A DNA stretch of 7,256 bases from positions 1-7,256 of the forward strand of contig CAMLIY010000158.1 of the NCBI GenBank assembly GCA_946480125.1, given 5' to 3'. The position numbers and the translations under genes were made by a program. The DNA is from an uncultured Asticcacaulis sp. (GTDB lineage Bacteria > Pseudomonadota > Alphaproteobacteria > Caulobacterales > Caulobacteraceae). Positions 1-5,920 of the stretch are shown in pieces; the stretch's first letter is position 1; each line of letters opens with the position of its first letter. The notes beneath the pieces are model-generated. The model was given only the letters and a program-made list of their open reading frames with translations. It was not told the DNA's origin and did not search any database.

Positions 1-313
1 CCAGGTCGGCATTGGTGCCGAGCTTGAAGGTGACGGTCAGGGTCATCTGGCCGTCAGCGGTGGCCTGGCTCGACATATAGAGCATATTCTCGACGCCGTT
101 GACCGCTTCTTCAATGGGCGAGGCGACGGTCTCGGCGATGACGGAAGGCGAGGCGCCGGGATACATGGCGTGGACCACGACCTGCGGCGGCACGACTTCC
201 GGATATTCGGAGACGGGCAGGACGCGCAGGGAAAGCAGGCCCGCCACGAGGAACAGCAGAGACAGCACGCCGGCGAAGATCGGCCTGTCGATAAAGAATT
301 TGGAGAGGTTCAT
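1..313 (-). CDS. RND efflux pump inner-membrane transporter, MexF/AcrB-type (HAE1), N-terminal part only
   Basis: This is the beginning of the proton-driven inner-membrane subunit of a tripartite multidrug efflux pump. About 104 residues are present and the gene continues past the left edge. The protein opens MNLSKFFIDRPIFAGVLSLL, the typical amphipathic start and first transmembrane helix of HAE1 RND transporters. It then shows SEYPEVVPPQVVV, YPGASPSVIAETVASPIEEA and GVENMLYMSSQATADGQMTL, which are the start of the porter domain. The wording SEYPEVVPP and ENMLYMSSQ-TADG is closest in my memory to MexF-like proteins rather than AcrB proper. The ATG at 311-313 has AAGGG six bases upstream. It lies 183 bp downstream of the adaptor gene on the same strand, so it is probably the second gene of that operon, separated by a REP-like element. 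Substrates cannot be read from this fragment. Family certain; exact subtype inferred. Confidence 0.95.
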   Translation of the reverse strand, partial: MNLSKFFIDRPIFAGVLSLLFLVAGLLSLRVLPVSEYPEVVPPQVVVHAMYPGASPSVIAETVASPIEEAVNGVENMLYMSSQATADGQMTLTVTFKLGTNADL

Positions 314-345
314 TTCGAGCCCTTTCGGTGGGCGGAATTTGAAGC

Positions 346-485
346 AAGACACCCCACCACCATCGGCTTCGCCAATGGTCCCCCTCCCCGACAAGCGGGG
401 AGGTACAGGAAGGTGGAAATTGCGCCTCCCCACTTGTTGGGGAGGGGGACCGCGCCTCACTTGAGGCGTGGTGGTGGGGTGTCTT
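346..485. repeat. Pair of inverted REP-like (BIME-like) palindromic units inside the pump operon
   Basis: Two head-to-head copies of a composite GC-rich unit, at 346-403 and 425-485, flank a 21-base centre. The outer arms are a perfect 17-bp inverted repeat (346-362 with 469-485, starting AAGACACCCCACC). The inner arms 377-395 and 433-451 match at 18 of 19 positions. Each unit also contains two small hairpins. Hairpin B is identical in both, CCTCCCC with GGGGAGG around a 7-base loop (383-403 and 425-445). Hairpin A differs in sequence but keeps its fold: 453-468 is CGCCTCA/TGAGGCG, and 361-377 is CAT-GGC/GCC-ATG with a G-U wobble on the transcribed minus strand. No coding frame is supported here. 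I recall similar CCTCCCC/GGGGAGG elements as dispersed repeats in Caulobacterales, but copy number cannot be seen in this window. Confidence 0.8.
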
Positions 486-496
486 ACTGACTAAAC

Positions 497-1684
497 TTAG
501 GCTTCCGGCTTGGCTTTTGCGTCCATGGCGGCGACGGTTTCGGAAACCACCGAGCCGGGGCCGACATGCTGAATGCCACTGACAACGATGCGTTCGCCGT
601 CCTTGAGGCCGGAGGTGATGATGCGCAGGCCATTGGCCGTGCCGCCAAGCGTCACTTCACGATAGGCAACCTTGTGATCACCGCCCACCACATAGACGAA
701 GCGCTTGCTCTGGTCGGTGCCGACCGCCAGTTCCGATACCAGCAGGGCCGGCTTTTCCTGCGCCGCGCCCATATGAACCCTAACGAACTGGCCGGGGATC
801 AGCTTGCCTTCGCTGTTCTGGAAGACGGCGCGGGCGCGCAGGGTGCCGCTGGTGCCATCAAACTGGTTGTCGATCAGTTGCAGATGGCCCTCGATCGGTT
901 CACCGCCATCGGCCTCGACCGTCACCGGGATGGTTTCCAGAGAGGTCGAGCCGAGATCGCCGAGCGTGGTGTGGATGACGTCTTCGTCAGCATCGAAGCT
1001 GGCATAGATCGGGCTGACCGAAACCAGAGTCGTCAGCACGGCGGCCTGCGGGCCGGAGCCGACGAGATTGCCGACCGTCACTTCAATGCGGCCGACGCGA
1101 CCGGAAACGGGGGCGCGGACCTGCGTATAGCTGAGGTTGAGATTGGCATATTGCAGCGAGGCGCGGGCGGCATCGAGATTGGCCTGGGCCGCCTTCAGGT
1201 CATTGGTGCGGCTTTCCAGTTCCGATTGGGCAATGGCGTGATCGGCCCACAGACGCTGGGCGCGGGCCTGTTCGGAGGTCGCCAGGGTCAGGCGGGCATT
1301 GGCGGCGGAAACATCGGCCTGGGCCTTGGCGGCTTCGGCCTGGAAGGGCGCGGGATCGATGGTGACCAGCAGGTCGCCAGCCTTGACCAGCGCGCCTTCG
1401 CGGAAGTGGATGGCCTTGATGGCGCCGGCGACGCGCGGACGAATTTCGACGCGGTCCACCGCCTCAAGATGGCCGGAAAAGTCGGTCCACTGGGCGACGT
1501 TTTGCGTATTGACGATGGAAACGGTGACGGGCGTCGGGGCGCTGGCGGCCGGTTGATTGGCGGCTTGTGTCGAAAGGGCGGTGCCGATACCGGCGGCAGC
1601 CAGGACGGTCAGCGACACGGCGCCAGCGACGAGAATCTTGCGGTAGCGGTCAAGCTTTATGGAGGTGACAACGGGGTCGAACAT
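497..1684 (-). CDS. RND efflux pump periplasmic adaptor (membrane fusion protein, MexE/AcrA-like)
   Basis: This adaptor links the inner-membrane RND transporter to an outer-membrane channel; 395 residues, normal for the family. Residues about 16-36 form one hydrophobic export or anchor segment. No lipobox cysteine follows, so unlike AcrA/MexA it is probably not a lipoprotein. The first lipoyl half-motif is at about 79-115 (VEIRPRVAGAI, FREGALVKAGDLLVTIDPAPF). An Ala/Gln-rich alpha-hairpin coiled coil spans about 116-186, and the second lipoyl half follows at 189-208 (VRAPVSGRVGRI, GNLV). The beta-barrel (SPIYASFDADED onward) and the membrane-proximal domain (VVSGIQHVGPGSVV) complete it. I chose the ATG at 1682-1684 because AAGGA lies seven bases upstream. 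An in-frame ATG at 1766-1768 would add 28 non-conserved-looking residues with only a weak ribosome site. The gene is expressed from the promoter at 1793-1821, probably under the divergent TetR regulator, and precedes the transporter gene. No outer-membrane factor is in the window. Confidence 0.95.
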   Translation of the reverse strand: MFDPVVTSIKLDRYRKILVAGAVSLTVLAAAGIGTALSTQAANQPAASAPTPVTVSIVNTQNVAQWTDFSGHLEAVDRVEIRPRVAGAIKAIHFREGALVKAGDLLVTIDPAPFQAEAAKAQADVSAANARLTLATSEQARAQRLWADHAIAQSELESRTNDLKAAQANLDAARASLQYANLNLSYTQVRAPVSGRVGRIEVTVGNLVGSGPQAAVLTTLVSVSPIYASFDADEDVIHTTLGDLGSTSLETIPVTVEADGGEPIEGHLQLIDNQFDGTSGTLRARAVFQNSEGKLIPGQFVRVHMGAAQEKPALLVSELAVGTDQSKRFVYVVGGDHKVAYREVTLGGTANGLRIITSGLKDGERIVVSGIQHVGPGSVVSETVAAMDAKAKPEA

Positions 1685-1773
1685 AACGATATCCTTCGAG
1701 GAGAAAGGAAAGAGGGGAGGAAACGCATACAGGGCCTGAGATCGGGGTTGCGTTCTTAGGTCGCTCATCCCAA

Positions 1774-1795
1774 TTTAATGCGGCGTCGCATTTAA
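1774..1795. promoter_or_regulatory. Putative TetR-family operator 1, overlapping the pump -10
   Basis: A 22-bp imperfect palindrome in which 9 of 11 base pairs are symmetric, with core TGCGGCGTCGCA at 1779-1790. On the other strand the core reads TGCGACGCCGCA, differing at one base from the core of the second palindrome at 1832-1843. It overlaps the -10 hexamer and the predicted transcription start of the minus-strand pump promoter, a classical repressing position. Binding by the divergently encoded TetR protein is inferred from position and symmetry. Confidence 0.7.
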
Positions 1796-1821
1796 ATAGT
1801 CCCACCCCGTCATTTTGTAAA
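1793..1821 (-). promoter_or_regulatory. Sigma70-type promoter of the adaptor-transporter operon
   Basis: Reading the minus strand, -35 TTTACA (1816-1821) and -10 TATTTA (1793-1798) are separated by exactly 17 bases. Transcription should start near 1786, leaving a leader of about 100 bases before the adaptor ATG at 1684. The two TGCG-N4-CGCA palindromes sit on the -10/start and immediately beside the -35, so the promoter looks built for repression. Confidence 0.65.
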
Positions 1822-1855
1822 CATATTTTTATGCGACACCGCAAATAAATATGTT
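1820..1855. promoter_or_regulatory. Putative TetR-family operator 2, long palindrome beside the pump -35
   Basis: Perfect 9-base outer arms (1820-1828 AACATATTT with 1847-1855 AAATATGTT) enclose the palindromic core TGCGACACCGCA at 1832-1843. The core matches operator 1 (read on the opposite strand) at 11 of 12 bases. The two centres are 53 bp apart, close to five helical turns, so bound dimers would lie on the same face of DNA. The site overlaps the edge of the pump -35 and the likely -35 of the regulator's own promoter, suggesting autoregulation. Assignment to the TetR protein is inference. Confidence 0.7.
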
Positions 1856-1860
1856 ATTGT
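1833..1860 (+). promoter_or_regulatory. Possible promoter of the TetR regulator gene
   Basis: A weak plus-strand candidate: -35 GCGACA (1833-1838) and -10 TATTGT (1855-1860), 16 bases apart, each matching consensus at 4 of 6 positions. It would place the -35 inside operator 2 and leave a leader of about 110 bases. Other nearby AT-rich hexamers, such as TATGTT at 1850-1855, are possible, so this is tentative. Confidence 0.3.
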
Positions 1861-1930
1861 GCGCTGAAGCGGCGTTCAGCCATGCGGTTAGGACTTTTCG
1901 CCACAGGGAAAAATGTTTAGGCTGTTGGTA

Positions 1931-1967
1931 TGCCAAAAGATGGCAACTGCCAGATTCTGGTAAGGAG
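1931..1967 (+). promoter_or_regulatory. Ribosome site and overlapping hairpins before the TetR gene
   Basis: AAGGAG at 1962-1967 lies nine bases before the TTG at 1977 and decides that start. Just upstream, TGCCA (1931-1935), TGGCA (1941-1945) and TGCCA (1948-1952) can pair in two mutually exclusive ways, and CCAGA-T-TCTGG (1950-1960) is a further perfect palindrome ending two bases before the ribosome site. A role in translation is only a possibility. Confidence 0.5.
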
Positions 1968-1976
1968 TAACGTGTC

Positions 1977-2657
1977 TTGGATGACTTGAAGACGATAGAA
2001 CTACCTGATGTGACCTGCCGTGGACAGGGTGATGATGGCGCCTGTGCCAGCGCTCGCAAGCGCGGCCGACCGCGGGCTTTCGATCCCGACGTGGTTCTGG
2101 AAACGGTGCTGGAAATGTTCTGGATGCGTGGTTTCGCCAATACCTCGCTCGACGATATCTCCGCCGCTACCGGGGTCAGCCGTCCGTCTCTGGCGGCGAC
2201 CTTTGGCGACAAGGAAGCGCTCTATCTCAAGGCGATGGAACGCTACCGCAACGCTATTTCAACCCAACTTGATATGGTGCTGCAATGCACCGGTGCTGAA
2301 GGCACGCTTCGCGGTATCATCAATCGCTATTTCGATGTGATGATTGGCTCTTACACAGGCGAGACCGAAGAATGCCTGGGCTGTGCCTTCATGTGTACGG
2401 CGCTCAATGAAGCCCCGCGTCATGAGTCGATCATGAGCGTTTTGCAGGGCACCATTGAAGAGTTTGATGCCCGTTTCGAACGCTTCTTCACCAAGGCGCA
2501 GGAAATGGGCCATATCGGCTCCAATCAGGACCCCAAGGTGATGTCGCAGATGATCACTTCGCTGACCTCAAGCCTGGCCGTGCGCGCCCGCGCTGGCGCC
2601 AGCCGTGAGGATTTGCAGAAAATCGTCGAGGCCACGACAAGCTTTCTGTTTCCTTGA
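1977..2657 (+). CDS. TetR/AcrR-family transcriptional regulator, probable repressor of the divergent RND pump
   Basis: A 226-residue one-component regulator: N-terminal DNA-binding domain, C-terminal ligand and dimer domain. A basic stretch RKRGRPRAF (27-35) precedes the helix-turn-helix domain, with TSLDDISAATGVSRPSLAATF at about 56-76 and the typical following DKEALYLKAMERY. The C-terminal part carries an ECLGCAFMCTAL segment (132-143), equivalent to the GCL..NTAL motif of many AcrR-type regulators, but with three cysteines (133, 136, 140). Start: TTG at 1977, the most upstream possible because an in-frame TAA occurs at 1968, with AAGGAG nine bases before it. The ATG at 1981 and GTG at 1972 run into a TGA in another frame. 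Divergent orientation from the pump genes and two palindromes between them argue for local repression and autoregulation. This resembles Caulobacter TipR with acrAB2-nodT in arrangement, but orthology is not established here. The inducer is unknown. Confidence 0.93.
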   Translation: MDDLKTIELPDVTCRGQGDDGACASARKRGRPRAFDPDVVLETVLEMFWMRGFANTSLDDISAATGVSRPSLAATFGDKEALYLKAMERYRNAISTQLDMVLQCTGAEGTLRGIINRYFDVMIGSYTGETEECLGCAFMCTALNEAPRHESIMSVLQGTIEEFDARFERFFTKAQEMGHIGSNQDPKVMSQMITSLTSSLAVRARAGASREDLQKIVEATTSFLFP

Positions 2658-2663
2658 GAACTC

Positions 2664-2688
2664 TTCTCCCCTGCGAAGCGTGGGAGAA
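2664..2688. terminator. Hairpin between convergent genes, possible bidirectional terminator
   Basis: TTCTCCC (2664-2670) pairs perfectly with GGGAGAA (2682-2688) across an 11-base loop that can form two more pairs. It lies in the 34-bp gap between the convergent stops of the TetR gene (2657) and the dioxygenase gene (2692). There is no real T-tract on either side, so efficient intrinsic termination is uncertain. Its CTCCCC...GGGAG arms recall hairpin B of the REP-like element at 346-485. Confidence 0.4.
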
Positions 2689-2691
2689 TAA

Positions 2692-3372
2692 TCAAGCCTC
2701 CGCCCACTGGCGCATGAGGTTGTGATAGTGCGCGGTCAGGCCCAACACCTCAGGCGCATCGCCCAGTTGCGCGCGCAGGCTTCGGATATTCATATCGAGA
2801 TCGAACAGCATCTGGCGCTGCATGCCGTCGCGCACCATGCTTTGCAGCCAGAAAAACGAACAGACCCTGGCGCCGCGCGTCACCGGCGTTACCTGATGCA
2901 GGCTAGTAGATGGATATAGGATCAGGTCGCCGGCCGGCAGCTTGACCTCGTGGGTGCCGTAGGTATCGACCACTTCCAGTTCACCGCCGTCATAGTCATC
3001 AGGATCGCACAGGAACAGGGTGCAGGACAGGTCGGTGCGCAGCCAGCCGTCACCCGTCGGCAAGGGCCGCATGGCGCCGTCGACATGCAGGCCGTAGGTT
3101 TCGCCACCTTCATAGCGGTTGAACAGGGGGGGTACAATGCGTTGCGGTAAGGCAGCGGCAAAGAACAAATCGCTGGCCTTCACGGCTTCAAGCACGATGT
3201 GACCCAATTCGCGTGACAATTGGCCGTGTTCGGGCAGCTGACGGTTGTTCTTTACCCGCGCCCCTTGCGCGCCCACAGTGACCTTGCCGTCGAGCCAATC
3301 GGCGGCATCGAGCCGGGCGCGCATCTGGCGCACCTGATCAGCCGTCAGGACATTGGGCACGTGCAGCATCAT
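2692..3372 (-). CDS. piuC: PKHD-type Fe(II)/2-oxoglutarate dioxygenase, PiuC/YbiX family
   Basis: A 226-residue prolyl-4-hydroxylase-like dioxygenase, the usual length for PiuC/YbiX. The double-stranded beta-helix ligands are all present: H96 and D98 (YGLHVDGAM), H159 ([10 protein letters not shown]) as Fe(II) ligands, and R169 ([14 protein letters not shown]) for 2-oxoglutarate. [27 protein letters not shown] is the typical strand region between them. The family is found beside catecholate siderophore receptors (E. coli fiu-ybiX, Pseudomonas piuA-piuC) and is iron-regulated; its physiological substrate is not firmly established as far as I know. Here it lies 81 bp downstream of a Fiu/PiuA-type receptor on the same strand, fitting an operon. 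The ATG at 3370-3372 has GAGG nine bases upstream; a second ATG follows directly and could also serve. It converges with the TetR gene. Confidence 0.93.
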   Translation of the reverse strand: MMLHVPNVLTADQVRQMRARLDAADWLDGKVTVGAQGARVKNNRQLPEHGQLSRELGHIVLEAVKASDLFFAAALPQRIVPPLFNRYEGGETYGLHVDGAMRPLPTGDGWLRTDLSCTLFLCDPDDYDGGELEVVDTYGTHEVKLPAGDLILYPSTSLHQVTPVTRGARVCSFFWLQSMVRDGMQRQMLFDLDMNIRSLRAQLGDAPEVLGLTAHYHNLMRQWAEA

Positions 3373-3392
3373 CGGTTAACCTCGTCATGTAA

Positions 3393-3427
3393 GTGAAGCC
3401 CCGATGAATTTTGCATCGGAGCCTCAC
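3393..3427 (-). other. Intergenic hairpin between receptor and dioxygenase genes
   Basis: Arms 3393-3406 and 3414-3427 enclose a 7-base AT-rich loop. In minus-strand RNA all 14 positions pair, two of them as G-U wobbles; in plus-strand RNA the same two positions are A-C mismatches. The structure therefore belongs to the receptor-dioxygenase transcript. It lies 26 bp past the receptor stop codon. It lacks a following U-run, so it looks more like an mRNA-stabilising or partial attenuating element than a full terminator. Confidence 0.5.
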
Positions 3428-3453
3428 AGGGTCTTATTACAATTTATGCCGTG

Positions 3454-5724
3454 TTAGAAGTTGGCGTTCGCGCTGAGGCGGAAGGTCTGTGGCGTGCCCG
3501 GCGTATAGCGGTAGCCGGACTTGTTGATCGCCGCAATATATTGCGTGTCAAGAAGGTTATAGGCATTCAGCTGAAGCTGTACCTTCCGGGTGAGTTGATA
3601 GCTCGCCACCGCATCATACACGACATAACCTTTTACGAAGGCCGGGGTGCCGACCGCGCCATCGGCGCCGCGCTTCATTTCGCCATTATAACGCACACCG
3701 CCGCCAATGGTGAAGCGCTTGGTGGGCGCGTAGGTCGTCCACAGGGTGAAGGCGTCCTTCGGGCTATAGGCCAGGTCGGTCGAGCCATCGGCTGTCACCG
3801 TGTTCTGGTTCTTCACCTTCGTGTTCATGATCGTATAGCCGGCGCTGATATTCCAGCGCGCGTTGATCTGGCCGACAACACCCAGTTCGATACCCTCGAC
3901 ACTTTTTTCACCGGTGCGATAGAAGGTGCCGTCGGTATCAGTGGCGATCGAGTCGGAATATTCCGTGCGGTAGAGCGCGCCGGTGACGGACAGGCGGTTA
4001 TGAACCAGGTCCCATTTGGTGCCGACTTCAGCCGTCTTGGCCTTTTGCGGCGCGACATTCGGGTTATTGGCGTTGGCCGAGTTGTCGGCGGCCAGGGTGA
4101 AGGCTGAACCGCCCGGCGGTTGCTGTGTAATGGCGTAGGACGCATAAACGCTGCCATTGCCGCGCGGCTTGTAAACCACGCCGAACTTGCCGGTCACCAG
4201 ATCATCCTCGGCTTCATAATGTGTATGCGTGCCATCGACCGCAATACTGGTATATTCGGTCTTGTAGTGATCCAGGCGCAGGCCGGCGCTGACCTGCCAG
4301 GCTTCGCTGAACTTGATCGTGTCATTGACATAGAGGCCGATCGTATCGGTCTTGCCGTCGGCCGAGGCGCCGCTGCGGGTGCGGGTATAGCCGCCGACAT
4401 TCGGGTCTGGATTGTAGACACTGACCGCCGGATAGTTGCCGGCGCCGCTGGTGGCGGAGGCAGCCAGATAGCTATATGATTCCTGTTCTTCGCTGATCAG
4501 TTCCAGGCCGGTGCTCAAGCTATGCTCCAGGCCGCCGGTGCTGAAACGCGCCTGCAGGTTGGTCTGGTTCGTCAACATCGAGTTGACGGCATCCTTATTG
4601 TTGATGTTGCGCGTGATCGTCCAGGTGGAGGGATCATTGGCGTCCGGCGTAACCAGTTGTGCCGTGGCGGCCATGAAGGAACTCAACTGGTAGTTCTGGC
4701 TGGTCTGACTCCAGCGCGTGATGTTGCTCAGATGCAGGCCATTGCTGAAATCGTGATCGACCGCGAAGGTGAGGACATCGGTCTGGATGTCATCGAAATC
4801 ATCCTTGGTGCCGTAGAAATTCTTCGGACTGACCGGCGCGGCATCCGTCAGCCAGGGGCGGTTTGCCTTATCTGGCGACGAATAGCCCGGCAAGCCGATG
4901 GTCAGGACACCGCCATCGGGCGTATTGTCCTGATCAACGTGCATGACGTCGAAGACATACCGGGTTGAGGTGCCAAGGCCGAAGCCGAGCGAGGCGGCGG
5001 CGCCCCAGCGCTTGTTCTTGATCTCGTCACGGCCGGCGACGCCGGCATCCTGGGCCATCAGGTTCAGTCGCAGGGCGGAGGTTTCGGCCAGCTTCCAGTT
5101 CATGTCGGCCGTGGCGCGGCTGAAATCGCCGCCGCCGGCGGAAATCGAGGCATTGGCGAAGTTATGCGGCGCGGCGTGCTTGCTGTAGAGATTGATGGCG
5201 CCGGTGGCCGCGCCGCGGCCGACATCGGTGCCGGCGGCGCCCTTCAGGACTTCGACGGATTCGATATTGAAAACATCGCGCGATACCGAGGCAACATCGC
5301 GCACGCCATCGACGAAGATGCTGCCGGAAGCGTCCGAACCGCGCATATAAATAGCATCACCTGTCGAGGTGGTGCCGTTTTCACCGAGATTAAAGGTGCC
5401 GACACCCGCCGAATTGCGCAGGGCTTCCGTCAGCGTCGTGGCGCCCTGCTCCTTTATGATCTCCTTGCCGATCACCTGAACGGTCTGCGGTGTATCCAGC
5501 AGGTCCGCTGTTGCCTTCCGGCTGGCGGATTTATCTGCCTTGTAAGGCGCCCGCCGGTCGCCCTTGATAGTAATTTCACGACCGTGTTCCTGCTCATAGG
5601 CCTCAGCGTCGGCCGGTGCAACGGCATGCGCCAAGGCAGGGACGCCCAACAACGGCAGGGTCAGGGCGGTGAAGGCAATGGCGTAGGGTGATACAGTATG
5701 CTTACGGCTGCGGATGGAGGACAT
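3454..5724 (-). CDS. fiu: TonB-dependent catecholate siderophore receptor, Fiu/PiuA-type
   Basis: Outer-membrane gated beta-barrel that imports ferric catecholate compounds using TonB energy; 756 residues, normal for Fiu/PiuA. A signal peptide is visible (hydrophobic residues about 13-31, cleavage probably after ALAHA at 34), then a possible TonB box near EITIKG (50-55). The plug spans about 72-183 with DTPQTVQVIGKEII, IYMRGSDASGSIFVDGVRD, SRDVFNIESVEVLKG and DVGRGAATGAINL, all characteristic of this subfamily. The remainder is a long barrel with aromatic/polar alternation, and the protein ends in phenylalanine (RLSANANF) as expected for barrel insertion. I chose ATG 5722-5724 because it directly precedes the signal peptide and has GAGAG upstream; a TTG at 5793 in frame would spoil the signal peptide. 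The piuC-type gene follows. Iron control is expected from the boxes at 5771-5856. The actual ligand is inferred from family only, and piuA is an equally valid name. Confidence 0.92.
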   Translation of the reverse strand: MSSIRSRKHTVSPYAIAFTALTLPLLGVPALAHAVAPADAEAYEQEHGREITIKGDRRAPYKADKSASRKATADLLDTPQTVQVIGKEIIKEQGATTLTEALRNSAGVGTFNLGENGTTSTGDAIYMRGSDASGSIFVDGVRDVASVSRDVFNIESVEVLKGAAGTDVGRGAATGAINLYSKHAAPHNFANASISAGGGDFSRATADMNWKLAETSALRLNLMAQDAGVAGRDEIKNKRWGAAASLGFGLGTSTRYVFDVMHVDQDNTPDGGVLTIGLPGYSSPDKANRPWLTDAAPVSPKNFYGTKDDFDDIQTDVLTFAVDHDFSNGLHLSNITRWSQTSQNYQLSSFMAATAQLVTPDANDPSTWTITRNINNKDAVNSMLTNQTNLQARFSTGGLEHSLSTGLELISEEQESYSYLAASATSGAGNYPAVSVYNPDPNVGGYTRTRSGASADGKTDTIGLYVNDTIKFSEAWQVSAGLRLDHYKTEYTSIAVDGTHTHYEAEDDLVTGKFGVVYKPRGNGSVYASYAITQQPPGGSAFTLAADNSANANNPNVAPQKAKTAEVGTKWDLVHNRLSVTGALYRTEYSDSIATDTDGTFYRTGEKSVEGIELGVVGQINARWNISAGYTIMNTKVKNQNTVTADGSTDLAYSPKDAFTLWTTYAPTKRFTIGGGVRYNGEMKRGADGAVGTPAFVKGYVVYDAVASYQLTRKVQLQLNAYNLLDTQYIAAINKSGYRYTPGTPQTFRLSANANF

Positions 5725-5802
5725 TTTTTCTCTCAGATGGGGCCGGGGAAGCGGCGCTGGCGATTTGTTATTGCGAACCATTCTTAATTGCAAGCTGATT
5801 CT

Positions 5803-5817
5803 TGCGAATAATTTGCA
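5803..5817. promoter_or_regulatory. Putative Fur/Mur-type iron box upstream of the receptor gene
   Basis: TGCGAATAATTTGCA is a 15-bp palindrome with one mismatched pair around a central base. It resembles the TGCAAAT-N-ATTTGCA type of box that I associate with alphaproteobacterial Fur/Mur proteins. It lies 79 bp before the receptor ATG. A second, weaker TTGC...GCAA arrangement is at 5771-5793. No convincing -35/-10 pair could be fixed on this strand, so its position relative to the promoter is unknown. Confidence 0.5.
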
Positions 5818-5819
5818 TT

Positions 5820-5856
5820 ATTGCCTTTTGATTGCCGTATTGCCGGGCAAATTGCC
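5820..5856. repeat. Cluster of ATTGCC direct repeats in the divergent iron-control region
   Basis: ATTGCC occurs four times (5820-5825, 5831-5836, 5839-5844, 5851-5856). Two overlapping perfect palindromes share one arm: TTGCC-G-GGCAA at 5840-5850 and GGCAA-A-TTGCC at 5846-5856. Counting TTGC alone there are nine copies between 5771 and 5868, all in the same orientation. The block lies between the receptor box and the feo promoter. It may be a multimer-binding array; the binding protein is unknown. Confidence 0.55.
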
Positions 5857-5885
5857 GCAGGTTTTTGCGTTTCATGTGCAATGAC

Positions 5886-5913
5886 TTGACCAGTCGTCGC
5901 CATAAATGATAAT
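5886..5913 (+). promoter_or_regulatory. feoAB promoter
   Basis: TTGACC (5886-5891) and GATAAT (5908-5913), each 5 of 6 to the sigma70 consensus, are separated by 16 bases. Transcription should start near 5920, about 20 bases before the feoA ATG. The Fur box at 5902-5920 covers the -10 and the start point, so iron-replete Fur would block it. Confidence 0.7.
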
Positions 5914-5920
5914 CATTCTC
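5902..5920. promoter_or_regulatory. Fur box controlling feoAB
   Basis: The 19-bp site matches the classical Fur consensus (GATAATGATAATCATTATC) at 15 of 19 positions, with a perfect 13-bp palindromic centre AATGATAATCATT at 5905-5917. It overlaps the feo -10 hexamer. This is a strong sequence match; repression by Fe(II)-Fur is the known behaviour of such sites. Confidence 0.85.

Noticed and set aside
346..485. CRISPR array or insertion-sequence end
   Set aside because: The repeats are inverted rather than regularly spaced direct repeats, there are no spacers, and no transposase coding or target duplication is visible.
566..1759. Long plus-strand open frame opposite the adaptor gene
   Set aside because: Its glycine/alanine/aspartate-rich translation has no recognisable domain, and the opposite strand encodes a clear adaptor across the whole length. 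It is a high-GC shadow frame.
1930..1989. Possible 19-codon leader peptide overlapping the TetR start
   Set aside because: It has no ribosome site before its ATG and no amino-acid bias suggesting attenuation; the real ribosome site serves the TTG at 1977.
3393..3427. Intrinsic terminator of the receptor gene
   Set aside because: The stem is good but no U-run follows on the transcribed strand, so it is listed as a hairpin of unknown role instead.
3451..4107. Plus-strand open frame opposite the siderophore receptor
   Set aside because: No recognisable motif and no ribosome site; the receptor barrel coded on the minus strand accounts for the sequence.
5724..5793. Upstream TTG start for the siderophore receptor
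   Set aside because: It would place 23 charged and proline-rich residues before a clear signal peptide, and it overlaps the TTGC-rich control region.
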